This document shows, piece by piece, positions 1 through 7,946 of a stretch of 35,793 nucleotides of DNA. This DNA comes from Bacillota bacterium. Lineage in GTDB: Bacteria; Bacillota; Clostridia; Lachnospirales; Lachnospiraceae. The stretch spans positions 1 through 35,793 of the forward strand of contig JAEZZO010000031.1 of assembly GCA_023418475.1 (NCBI GenBank), given 5' to 3'. Position 1 is the stretch's first letter; the number at the start of each line of letters is the position of its first letter. The translations under genes and the position numbers were made by a program. Below the pieces are notes generated by a model. The model had not been told where the DNA came from and searched no databases. It was given only the letters and a program-made list of their open reading frames with translations.

Positions 1-39
1 ATACACTCTAATTACACAAACTTTCAAAATAATATCACA

Positions 40-1473
40 TCAGACTTTTATATCTGCTTTCAGTCCCAGAAGTTCTTTATTTTCCTCAAGTATTGGCGAA
101 ATAACATCAAGAACAAACTCCTCCGTCTGCTCTTTCGCACGCCCGGTATACTTTGCGGGATCCATCGTACTCTTTAATTCTTCTAAAGTCATATTAAAGG
201 CCGGATCTGCTGCAATCAATTCCAGAAGATTATTCTCCAGACCCTTTTCCTTGACATTACGCCCAGCTTCCATGGATAAGGTACGGATTTTCTCATGCAG
301 CTCCTGTCTGTCCCCGCCTGCTTTTACCGCATCCATCATGATATTCTCGGTAGCCATAAAAGGCAGCTCCTGCATCAAACGTCTCTCAATTACCTTTGGA
401 TACACCACCAGTCCGTCTACCACATTCATATACAGATCAAGTATTCCGTCAACTGCTAGGAAGGCTTCCGGAACACTGATACGCTTATTGGCAGAATCAT
501 CCAATGTTCTTTCAAACCACTGGGTAGCTGTCGTGATCGCCGGATTTAGGGCATCTACCATCACATAATTGGCAAGTGATGCAATTCGTTCGCTCCTCAT
601 CGGATTTCTCTTATATGCCATAGCGGAGGAACCGATCTGGTTTTTCTCAAAAGGTTCTTCGATTTCCTTCAGATGCTGTAATAATCTGATATCATTGGAG
701 AATTTATGTGCACTAGCGGCAATTCCTGCAAGTACGTTTAAAACTCTTTGGTCAACCTTCCTTGAATAGGTCTGTCCAGATACCGGGAAACAGCCTGTAA
801 AGCCCATTTTATCGGCAATGATCTGATCCAACCGTTTAATTTTCTCATGATCCCCGTCAAATAATTCCAGGAAGCTGGCCTGCGTTCCGGTTGTACCCTT
901 GGAACCAAGTAATTTCATACTGTCAAGCAGATAGCAGATATCATCATAATCAAGCTTTAATTCCATCAGCCATAAAGCAGCTCTCTTACCAACCGTAGTC
1001 GGCTGTGCGGGCTGAAAATGGGTAAACGCAAGGGTAGGAAGTGCACGGTATTCCATCGCAAACTTTGATAGCTCTGCCATTGCATTTACCAGCTTTTTCT
1101 TCACAAGTTTCAAGGCCTCTGTCATGATAATGATATCGGTATTGTCCCCTACATAACAGGAGGTTGCACCGAGATGAATAATTCCCTTTGCCTTAGGACA
1201 TTGTTCTCCGTAGGCATATACGTGTGACATTACATCATGACGAACCAGAGCTTCCCGCTTCTTTGCCACCTCGTAATTAATATCATCCTGGTATGTCTTC
1301 AGCTCTTCAATCTGTTCCCCCGTAATCGGAAGTCCAAGGTCCTTCTCCGCTTCTGCCAAAGCGACCCAAAGCTTTCTCCAGGTTTTAAATTTCATATCCG
1401 GTGAAAAGATGTACTGCATTTCCTTTCCGGCATAACGCTCAGATAAAGGACTTGTGTATTTCTCGTTACTCAT
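40..1473 (-). CDS. purB: Adenylosuccinate lyase
   Basis: This 477-residue protein is a member of the fumarase/aspartase superfamily. It removes fumarate from SAICAR and from adenylosuccinate in cytosolic purine synthesis. The N-terminus (SPLSERYAGKEMQYIFSPD) is typical of PurB. The catalytic signature loop GSSAMAYKRNPMRSE is near residue 282, and TSCYVGDNTD and THFQPAQPTT match the conserved substrate-binding regions. The length is normal for the longer animal/clostridial PurB type. The start is supported by AGGAAGGGG about 10 bases upstream. It lies downstream of the CE2-type esterase gene on the same strand, with a 120-base AT-rich gap and no clear terminator, so co-transcription is possible. 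purF and purC lie further upstream on the same strand. Confidence 0.97.
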   Translation of the reverse strand: MSNEKYTSPLSERYAGKEMQYIFSPDMKFKTWRKLWVALAEAEKDLGLPITGEQIEELKTYQDDINYEVAKKREALVRHDVMSHVYAYGEQCPKAKGIIHLGATSCYVGDNTDIIIMTEALKLVKKKLVNAMAELSKFAMEYRALPTLAFTHFQPAQPTTVGKRAALWLMELKLDYDDICYLLDSMKLLGSKGTTGTQASFLELFDGDHEKIKRLDQIIADKMGFTGCFPVSGQTYSRKVDQRVLNVLAGIAASAHKFSNDIRLLQHLKEIEEPFEKNQIGSSAMAYKRNPMRSERIASLANYVMVDALNPAITTATQWFERTLDDSANKRISVPEAFLAVDGILDLYMNVVDGLVVYPKVIERRLMQELPFMATENIMMDAVKAGGDRQELHEKIRTLSMEAGRNVKEKGLENNLLELIAADPAFNMTLEELKSTMDPAKYTGRAKEQTEEFVLDVISPILEENKELLGLKADIKV

Positions 1474-1593
1474 CTTTCAATCCCCTTCCTTTTTGAATCT
1501 CTTACTTCATGAAATATATGTCTATATATTAGTTATATTGTTTTCTATTAATGCCAGCTTATTAATATATTTCTTCAGAATATTTTATTGTAT

Positions 1594-2646
1594 TTATTCC
1601 CAGTCACAGATTTCCTTAAGCTTTAATACAAGTTTTTCAGCCATCTTATTGTGGGTGATTTTACTCGGATGCCAGTCAGAACCAATACCATCCTCAACTC
1701 TTTGCAGATCAAATTTCATATAATAAATCTGATCTTCCCCTTCCATGTTAAGCTTCTTGACCTGACGCTCAACCTCCGGACATAAATCCTGTCCCATTAC
1801 TCCTAAGGTACAGAGAATTTTAACACCCGGATTTACACTTCGAACCTGTTGTACGAATTTATAGTATTCTCTTCCAAACGTCTCAACCCTATCAGGTATG
1901 CTTTTGGTATAGCTTGCATCATTTGTACCAAGATTTAGGATGATACAATCAGGTACAAAATCTGTATTATCCCATAATTCCAGCTCTGTATTTCCAAGAA
2001 AAAGATCTGTTTCCTTATCGGTATAAGAATACATTCCCGGCATCAGCCAGACATCATTTGGCACATCCTGATCGGTCCAGTTAGAAATAATACCTATTCC
2101 GCTCCAGCTAATCAACTGGTAATCTGCACCTAGAGTTCTCGCGGTAATAGCAGCATATGCCTCCCATGGATTTTCTTTAGCCGTACTAAAAATATCCGTG
2201 TTCCAGACCCCTTCGTTTCCATAACCGCAGGTAATTGAGTCTCCAATAAATTCAAGACGTCTGGATTTCTCCGGTGCAGGTTGCAGGGTACTCCCGTCGA
2301 TAATTATTGATTTCACTCCAACTTTTCCGAATGCAGCTTCCGAATATTTTACCATTCTAATTTTTGTCGGTTTTATTTCATTTCCCTCATAAAGAAGATA
2401 GGTTTCTTCTTCCTTATTCAGCGGAAAACGTCTGGAGGGTTCCTCTTCATCATCGATAAATACGGCTATCCATGCGGTATAAATATCTTCCAGAGATGGT
2501 GAATTCGTCCAAAGCACTGCTTGTGCCTTCTGTCCGGTGAATACAAACTCTATTGCAGAGCAGGAATAGCCAAGATATCTGATGTTATTTTGAAATAAGG
2601 TTCTCCCTGTCACCTTCACATTATTCTTCTCTGCTATAAATTCCAT
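1594..2646 (-). CDS. CE2-type SGNH acetyl esterase (probable acetyl-xylan esterase)
   Basis: This is a 350-residue two-domain protein. Residues 1-125 form a beta-rich N-terminal domain and the rest is an SGNH hydrolase. The nucleophile block FIGDSITCGYGNEG puts the catalytic Ser at about 137, NLGTNDASY supplies the block with Gly and Asn, and DWHPS supplies Asp324 and His326. A jelly-roll domain followed by SGNH is the architecture of carbohydrate esterase family 2, which removes acetyl groups from xylan or related sugars. No signal peptide is visible, so it probably acts inside the cell on imported acetylated oligosaccharides. That would suit an organism with GH94 and xylB genes nearby. The start is supported by GGGAAGGG about 9 bases upstream. 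Its position between purF and purB looks incidental to purine synthesis. Substrate specificity is inferred. Confidence 0.85.
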   Translation of the reverse strand: MEFIAEKNNVKVTGRTLFQNNIRYLGYSCSAIEFVFTGQKAQAVLWTNSPSLEDIYTAWIAVFIDDEEEPSRRFPLNKEEETYLLYEGNEIKPTKIRMVKYSEAAFGKVGVKSIIIDGSTLQPAPEKSRRLEFIGDSITCGYGNEGVWNTDIFSTAKENPWEAYAAITARTLGADYQLISWSGIGIISNWTDQDVPNDVWLMPGMYSYTDKETDLFLGNTELELWDNTDFVPDCIILNLGTNDASYTKSIPDRVETFGREYYKFVQQVRSVNPGVKILCTLGVMGQDLCPEVERQVKKLNMEGEDQIYYMKFDLQRVEDGIGSDWHPSKITHNKMAEKLVLKLKEICDWE

Positions 2647-2701
2647 ACGAATAACCCTTCCCTTTCCAAAGTCTCGCGATCTGTGCTATGCACAAATTGC
2701 C

Positions 2702-2908
2702 GTGTGAAAAATTTATATTCACACTTCCAATCATAATGCCGCAAAGCGGCATCTCAAATAATTAGGGAAGAAGCCTGGAATGGACACCGCTGTGCTCATT
2801 CCGGGGTTCTTCTTAGTGTGAAGATGTTTTTTTCTTCACACTCCCCCATCTGCAATACATGCGATATATTACTAACCACAGCAATAACCCGTGATGTTTC
2901 CACCACGG
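2702..2908. repeat. Cluster of intergenic hairpins between purF and the esterase gene
   Basis: The 288-base gap contains several separate inverted repeats. GTGTGAA (2702-2708) pairs with TTCACAC (2718-2724). TGCCGCAAAGCGGCA is a hairpin at 2737-2751. A 16-bp imperfect stem joins 2767-2782 and 2797-2812. GTGTGAAGA (2816-2824) pairs with TCTTCACAC (2833-2841). CCGTGATG (2889-2896) pairs with CACCACGG (2901-2908) across a 4-base loop. The last lies just after the purF stop and may help end that transcript, although no strong U tract follows it. No coding sequence is evident. Confidence 0.6.
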
Positions 2909-2934
2909 AGCTATTCTGTCATAGTATCAGTATT

Positions 2935-4371
2935 CTATAAATCATGTTCCCCGCGGATATCCTCCTTGGGCGGTTCAATCGGATAATTACCGGTAAAACA
3001 TGCATCACAATATCCGGTATCTCCTCCGATCATTTCACTTAGACGGTCAACCGACAGATAACCAAGACTATCGGCTCCGATCATATCCCTGATCTGTTCT
3101 ACGGTATTATTATGGGCAATCAACTGATCTCCGGTCGGGACATCAGTTCCAAAATAACAGGGATGTAAAAATGGCGGTGAACTAATTCTTACATGAACCT
3201 CTGTTGCTCCTGCTTTTTTTAACATTTTAACAATCTTCTCACTTGTGGTTCCTCGGACAATTGAATCGTCAATCATGACCACTCTCTTGCCTTCAACTAC
3301 CTCTGGAAGAACATTCAGTTTAATACGAACACTGGAGGTTCGCATAGACTGCTTCGGCTTAATAAAGGTTCTGCCGACATAACTATTCTTAACAAATGCC
3401 ATTCCAAACGGAATTTCTGACTCAAGAGCATATCCAAGCGCAGCCGCATTACCGGAATCCGGTACACCAACCACAACATCCGCCTCCACCGGATGCGTCT
3501 GAGCCAGAATTCTTCCTGCCATAATTCTTGAATTATAGACACTTACGCCGTCAAAACGGGTATCCGGTCTGGCAAAATAGATATATTCAAAGATACATTT
3601 TGAAATATTAGGGCCACACTGGGAGGTATCGGAATGAATTCCTCCTTCGTCAATCATAACTACCTCACCCGGCTTCACATCTCTGATAAAATCGGCATCC
3701 GCAGCGTTTAATGCAGCGGTTTCCGAAGCCAGAATATAGGCATTATTACGTTTTCCGATTACCAACGGATGAAATCCAAACGGATCTCTGGCACCGATCA
3801 ATTTTCGCGGACTCATAATTACTAATGAATAGGCACCGCTAATCTTCTTCATAGCCCTAGCTACCGCCTCTTCAACCGTAGTACTGTTAAGTCTCTCTCT
3901 TGCAATATGATAAGCAATTACTTCGGTATCAATCGTAGTCTGGAAGATAGCACCGGTATATTCCAGTTCTCTTCGAAGCGCCGGCGTATTCACCAAATTA
4001 CCGTTATGAGCAAGTGCCAGCGTACCCTTCACATAATTGAGAACCAAAGGCTGGGTATTATTGATATTACTCTCTCCGGCCGTGGAATAGCGGACATGGC
4101 CTACTCCAATGTTACCTGCCAGCTTGTCCAGTTGTTCGGGAGTGAATACCTCACTCACTAATCCCATACCCTTCCAGGCCTTCACTGCACCCTTCGGACC
4201 CTCCGTGTCACTCACTGCAATACCGCAGCTTTCCTGTCCTCTGTGCTGAAGTGCAAATAAACCGTAATATATAGTGGATGCGACATCATTTCCATCCAGA
4301 TCATAAACTCCAAATACTCCGCATTCTTCATGTAATCCTTCCGGACTATAGCTGTTGTTTTCCATATTCAT
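2935..4371 (-). CDS. purF: Amidophosphoribosyltransferase
   Basis: This 478-residue enzyme converts PRPP and glutamine to phosphoribosylamine, the first committed step of purine synthesis. A short propeptide precedes the N-terminal nucleophile Cys17 (HEEC followed by GVFGVYD), as in the Bacillus-type enzyme that is processed to expose the cysteine. The glutaminase domain contains GHVRYSTAG and AHNGNLVN. The phosphoribosyltransferase domain carries the PRPP loop VVMIDDSIVRGTTS. Cysteines in SKCIFEYIYFARPD, HPCYFGTD and YCDACF fit the four ligands of the Fe-S cluster of Bacillus-type PurF. It follows purC on the same strand across a 139-base gap that contains a terminator-like hairpin, so its expression may be partly uncoupled from purC. 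The Shine-Dalgarno site is weak, with GAGAGGAT about 13 bases before the ATG. Confidence 0.97.
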   Translation of the reverse strand: MNMENNSYSPEGLHEECGVFGVYDLDGNDVASTIYYGLFALQHRGQESCGIAVSDTEGPKGAVKAWKGMGLVSEVFTPEQLDKLAGNIGVGHVRYSTAGESNINNTQPLVLNYVKGTLALAHNGNLVNTPALRRELEYTGAIFQTTIDTEVIAYHIARERLNSTTVEEAVARAMKKISGAYSLVIMSPRKLIGARDPFGFHPLVIGKRNNAYILASETAALNAADADFIRDVKPGEVVMIDEGGIHSDTSQCGPNISKCIFEYIYFARPDTRFDGVSVYNSRIMAGRILAQTHPVEADVVVGVPDSGNAAALGYALESEIPFGMAFVKNSYVGRTFIKPKQSMRTSSVRIKLNVLPEVVEGKRVVMIDDSIVRGTTSEKIVKMLKKAGATEVHVRISSPPFLHPCYFGTDVPTGDQLIAHNNTVEQIRDMIGADSLGYLSVDRLSEMIGGDTGYCDACFTGNYPIEPPKEDIRGEHDL

Positions 4372-4391
4372 GAGTACTGATCCATCCTCTC

Positions 4392-4438
4392 AAAAAAGTC
4401 AACAAGAGGCTGCACCGAAAATTCTTCGAACAGCCCCT
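4392..4438 (-). terminator. Terminator-like hairpin between purC and purF
   Basis: Read on the minus strand, AGGGGCTG (4438-4431) pairs with CAGCCTCT (4412-4405) with one G-U pair. An inner CGAA/TTCG-type pairing extends the stem. After a 7-base spacer comes a run of six T (4397-4392). The spacer weakens it as a classical intrinsic terminator. It lies in the purF leader, so it could end purC transcripts or act as an attenuator. Confidence 0.55.
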
Positions 4439-4510
4439 ATTACAATGAAATCCGTCCGCTGTTTTACAAGTCCTGTTAATTAACAGGCAAGACAGCACGT
4501 CTTTTTTATC

Positions 4511-5230
4511 TTAATTGATACCCAAACGTTTAAATACTTCCTGATAAGCATCTTCTACGTTTCCAAGGTCTCTGCGGAAACGGTCTTTATCTAATTTCTC
4601 ATGTGTCTTACTATCCCAAAGTCTGCAGGTATCCGGAGAAATCTCATCCGCAAGGATAATCTGTCCGTTGTATCTGCCAAACTCTATCTTGAAATCGATT
4701 AATTCTATACCAATGCTCTCAAAATACTTGCACAGTACTTCATTTACCTTAAACGTATATTTTGTGATGAGATCAATTTCTTCTCTTGTAGCAGCGCCGA
4801 TTGCAATTGCATAATAATCATTAATCATAGGATCGCCCAGTGCATCATCCTTGTAGGAAAATTCAAGGGTCGGACAGATTAATTTAATTCCTTCTTCCAT
4901 GCCCAGCTTTTTAGCGAAGCTTCCTGCGGAAACATTTCTTACAATAACCTCAAGTGGAACAATCTTAACCTTCTTCACAGCTGTTTCTCGGTCACTTAAT
5001 TCCTCGATATAGTGAGTAGGAACTCCTTCCTTCTCCAGCAAACGGAAAACATGATTAGACATTCTGTTGTTAATTACACCTTTACCAACAATTGTTCCCT
5101 TTTTTAATCCGTTAAATGCTGTGGCATCATCCTTATAGTCCACGATATAAACGTCTTCCACATCCGTTTTGTAAACCTTCTTCGCTTTTCCTTCATAGAG
5201 CATTTCTAATTTTTCCATTGCAACTGCCAC
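4511..5230 (-). CDS. purC: Phosphoribosylaminoimidazole-succinocarboxamide synthase (SAICAR synthetase)
   Basis: This 239-residue protein has the usual length for bacterial PurC. The enzyme condenses CAIR with aspartate using ATP, and its product SAICAR is the substrate of PurB, also encoded in this window. Family motifs include LYEGKAKKVY near the N-terminus, DYKDDATAFNG, PLEVIVRNVSAGS, IDFKIEFG and LADEISPDTCRLWD. The annotated start begins MAVAMEKLEMLYEGKAKK. The second Met (residue 5) is a plausible alternative and gives a more usual N-terminus. It is the first gene of the minus-strand purine cluster in this window, with a plausible promoter just upstream. No purine riboswitch was recognised in the leader. 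Confidence 0.97.
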   Translation of the reverse strand: MAVAMEKLEMLYEGKAKKVYKTDVEDVYIVDYKDDATAFNGLKKGTIVGKGVINNRMSNHVFRLLEKEGVPTHYIEELSDRETAVKKVKIVPLEVIVRNVSAGSFAKKLGMEEGIKLICPTLEFSYKDDALGDPMINDYYAIAIGAATREEIDLITKYTFKVNEVLCKYFESIGIELIDFKIEFGRYNGQIILADEISPDTCRLWDSKTHEKLDKDRFRRDLGNVEDAYQEVFKRLGIN

Positions 5231-5290
5231 CTGTCCTTTACTATATTTTATTTATATAATATTTTAAGAAGCCTTCCGTTACTCTTACAT

Positions 5291-5318
5291 ATTATAATAA
5301 CTCATTCTGAATTCGCAA
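5291..5318 (-). promoter_or_regulatory. Candidate purC promoter
   Basis: On the minus strand TTGCGA (5318-5313) and a perfect TATAAT (5296-5291) are separated by 16 bases. The start codon is about 60 bases downstream. Assigned from sequence match only. Confidence 0.5.
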
Positions 5319-5555
5319 TAGCAATTTTGTCGTTTTGATGGATATTATCGTAAATTTGTCTATATGCACAAATTTAATTAACAAATACTATGATTTTATA
5401 TTACTTTATTTGTCCTCAAAAAAGCCCGAAAGCCCCATTAATTAAGCGCATTTATGCTATTTATTAATGCTGGTTATAAATGATTTTAAATGCTTTTTTG
5501 AATACCTTCCGATGCATAAAATTCACATTGAGAATTGCTGTAATTTGACAGGAGG

Positions 5556-5760
5556 TGTTACAGTTCACTGCCCATCGAAATTCCATTGCAGAACATCCGG
5601 TAAGTACTTCCGAAGAGGAGCCGCTCTCGCTTATTGCATTACGCAACGGTACATAAGGACCTAAAACACAGGACCTAAGTACCGGTGAATGCAAATACTC
5701 CCTTTCGGAAGCACTTACCGAATGTGCCGCTCGGAATTTCGATGGGCAGTGAACTGTAAT
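5556..5760. mobile_element. MITE-like 205-bp palindromic element
   Basis: A perfect 27-bp inverted repeat (5558-5584 and 5733-5759, containing CACTGCCCATCGAAATTCC) bounds the element. The interior continues as an imperfect long hairpin: GGTAAGTACTTCCGAA near 5600 opposes TTCGGAAGCACTTACC near 5705, and ACGGTAC near 5646 opposes GTACCGG near 5680. The 7-base direct repeat CAGGAGG flanks it on both sides (5549-5555 and 5761-5767) and could be a target-site duplication. No transposase is encoded, so it would have to move in trans if mobile. The surrounding 5231-5892 gap holds no gene that I can support. Confidence 0.6.
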
Positions 5761-5892
5761 CAGGAGGCCGAATTGTATCTACGAATACTATAAAAAAGAT
5801 TGCTTTTTCGGCTCTGCTGCGTTAGAATTTTGATCGGGATAAATTGCTTATATATTTTATTACAAATACAAGACAAATGAAGGACATAATAG

Positions 5893-7014
5893 ATGAAAAT
5901 ATTACTTGCGAAAATAAATGATTTTATTCATACGGAAGCTGTCTTAACCATATCTGCAGCGGCGGCCTTACTCTCTATGTTCTTTGTCCCGCCTTCTGCA
6001 GCTTACTTCGACTACATAGACCTGCGGGTACTTGGTCTGTTGTTCTGTCTGATGGCGGTTGTTGGTGGATTTCAGAGGACGGGCGTATTCTATATGATAT
6101 CTGAAAGTCTGCTAAGAAAAGTAAATTCTGTCAGAGCACTTGGCTTCGTACTAATAATGATCTGTTTTTTCAGTTCAATGTGGATCACTAACGATGTAGC
6201 ATTAATTACATTTGTCCCCTTCGCGATTATGACTCTGTCCATGGTAGGACAGAAAAAACACATTATTCGGATCGTAGTACTGCAGACAATTGCGGCTAAT
6301 CTTGGCAGTATGCTGATGCCCATCGGAAATCCGCAGAATTTGTATCTTTACTCGAATTTTCATCTTCGTATGGGTAACTTTTTAAAGATTACCCTTCCGT
6401 GTACTGTTGTTTCTTTCATCCTTCTCTGCATTGCAGTATTATTTTTAAGAAAAGACCCCATCGGCCCCAACACGGCTAAATATAAAGAAATACTCCCCAA
6501 AAGAACGCGCCAAATCACTTTATATAGTATTCTATTCCTGCTTTGTATAGTCACTGTTCTGCAGCTGCTGGACTATAGAATTACTTTTCTGATTGTAGTA
6601 TTCACAATTCTTCTGGCGGACATACAGGTGCTGCGAAGGGTTGACTATTCACTTTTGTTAACCTTCGTCTGCTTCTTTCTCTTTGTCGGGAATATTGGAA
6701 ATATCAGCACAATAAAAGAGTACCTTGCCTCTTTACTAAATGACAGGGTACTCCCGGCATCAATTGCAATCAGTCAGGTCATCAGCAATGTTCCCTGCGC
6801 TGTGCTGCTATCTGCCTTTACAGATGACTATAAAGCTCTAATTCTCGGTACCAATATAGGTGGTTTAGGTACATTGGTTGCTTCTCTGGCAAGCCTTATT
6901 TCCTACAAATTCTATTGCAAAACAGAGAATGCCAGACCTGGAAAGTACCTTCTTGTTTTTACGATTTATAATCTATTGTTTTTAGCAGTGCTTTGTTTGG
7001 TATTTATCAGCTGA
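5893..7014 (+). CDS. ArsB/NhaD (SLC13-like) superfamily permease
   Basis: This 373-residue polytopic membrane protein has about ten hydrophobic segments from residue 16 onward. It carries hallmarks of the ion transporter superfamily that includes ArsB, NhaD and SLC13 carriers: SSMWITNDVALITFVPF in the first half and NLGSMLMPIGNPQNLYLYS, resembling the conserved GNP-containing re-entrant region. A second TNIGGLGTLVASLASLISY motif occurs near the C-terminus. It probably moves an anion or exchanges Na+/H+ at the cytoplasmic membrane. The substrate cannot be read from the sequence. The start is supported by GAAGGA 9 bases upstream. It is the only plus-strand gene in this part of the window and appears to be transcribed alone. 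Its last 8 bases overlap the end of the convergent lipoprotein gene. Confidence 0.85.
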   Translation: MKILLAKINDFIHTEAVLTISAAAALLSMFFVPPSAAYFDYIDLRVLGLLFCLMAVVGGFQRTGVFYMISESLLRKVNSVRALGFVLIMICFFSSMWITNDVALITFVPFAIMTLSMVGQKKHIIRIVVLQTIAANLGSMLMPIGNPQNLYLYSNFHLRMGNFLKITLPCTVVSFILLCIAVLFLRKDPIGPNTAKYKEILPKRTRQITLYSILFLLCIVTVLQLLDYRITFLIVVFTILLADIQVLRRVDYSLLLTFVCFFLFVGNIGNISTIKEYLASLLNDRVLPASIAISQVISNVPCAVLLSAFTDDYKALILGTNIGGLGTLVASLASLISYKFYCKTENARPGKYLLVFTIYNLLFLAVLCLVFIS

Positions 7015-7858
7015 TCCAACTGTCTTTCCGGCTGATATTCCATAAGCCCTTGCGGTAATTTGCTTTTACCTGATCAGCTCCGACAGCACCATCGCCACTT
7101 CTCCATTTCGCAATCGAATAGGTAGCCTCTTCTTTTGCATCACTTAGTTTCATATTGGATATTGTAATTAAGATACCTTTTGGAAAATATAATTCAGCCT
7201 TATCAATCAGCTTCTTTTGGACAAGCTCATCAAAGGTTCCTTCCATAATATTTAATTTATATTTTTTTTTCAGCTCCGCAAATAGTATCTCCTTCTCCCC
7301 TTTCGAAATTCCAGCCCAGCCGGTTGTATCGAAAGCAATCATTTCAATGGAATCATTAAGCGCGGTATCTTCTTGATAGATATCGTCAATCATTGCCAGA
7401 TATCCATCAATCAATTGGTTATGGCCAGTGACTTTTATGGATTTTGCACCAATCTGAGCCGGATAGGATTCTGCTATCATACCGTTATAGGTGACCTCAA
7501 GAATATCTCCGGCCTTTATAGCACCACTTTCCATCTTTTTTCCATTCGCATCAACAATATCACATTTTACAAGTCCAACTGACATAATATCTGATGATTT
7601 ATATTCACTACTTTCCTGATCCGGTGTAATCAGAAGGGTATCTCCCACACTGATCACCTCTGCCTGAAAGCTATATTCTTCTTCCAGGTTATTTCCAGTA
7701 ATTGTTCCTCCCTCATTGCGCTTGTCATTCACATTATTTTCGCTATTTACCGCGCTTTGACCACTATAGCCGCTATCTTTTGTACTGCATCCGCTAAGCA
7801 GTAATGTAATCAGCAGTATCATTGATATCATCATGATTCTTCTGTAAGTATTTTTCAT
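7007..7858 (-). CDS. Lipoprotein of unknown function, third gene of the BlaI/M56 unit
   Basis: This is a 283-residue protein with a lipoprotein signal peptide: a basic start (MKNTYRR), a hydrophobic stretch and the lipobox LLSGC with Cys at about 24. It should therefore be anchored on the outer face of the membrane. Residues 60-150 (EYSFQAEVISVGDTLLITPD through IKVTGHN) look like a small beta-barrel resembling the DUF3221/YobA type. Residues 150-283 are a mixed alpha/beta region that I do not recognise. The start is supported by AGAAGGAG about 9 bases upstream. It lies 88 bases after the M56 peptidase gene on the same strand with no clear terminator, so it probably belongs to the same operon and may act with the membrane sensor. 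Its stop overlaps the permease stop. Confidence 0.7.
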   Translation of the reverse strand: MKNTYRRIMMISMILLITLLLSGCSTKDSGYSGQSAVNSENNVNDKRNEGGTITGNNLEEEYSFQAEVISVGDTLLITPDQESSEYKSSDIMSVGLVKCDIVDANGKKMESGAIKAGDILEVTYNGMIAESYPAQIGAKSIKVTGHNQLIDGYLAMIDDIYQEDTALNDSIEMIAFDTTGWAGISKGEKEILFAELKKKYKLNIMEGTFDELVQKKLIDKAELYFPKGILITISNMKLSDAKEEATYSIAKWRSGDGAVGADQVKANYRKGLWNISRKDSWIS

Positions 7859-7946
7859 AAAATCAACTCCTTCTAATCAATAGACGATATCAGCAGCCGT
7901 AGCGTTTCATTTATTTGAAATGCAGAGGTAGTATTTTTTAAAAACA

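Noticed and set aside
4472..4503. Palindrome CCTGTTAATTAACAGG and AAGAC/GTCTT hairpin with T run after purC
   Set aside because: The T run is on the plus strand, where no gene ends, so it is not a sensible purC terminator.
5231..5470. Purine riboswitch upstream of purC
   Set aside because: The conserved three-way-junction core of the purine riboswitch was not found on the minus strand.
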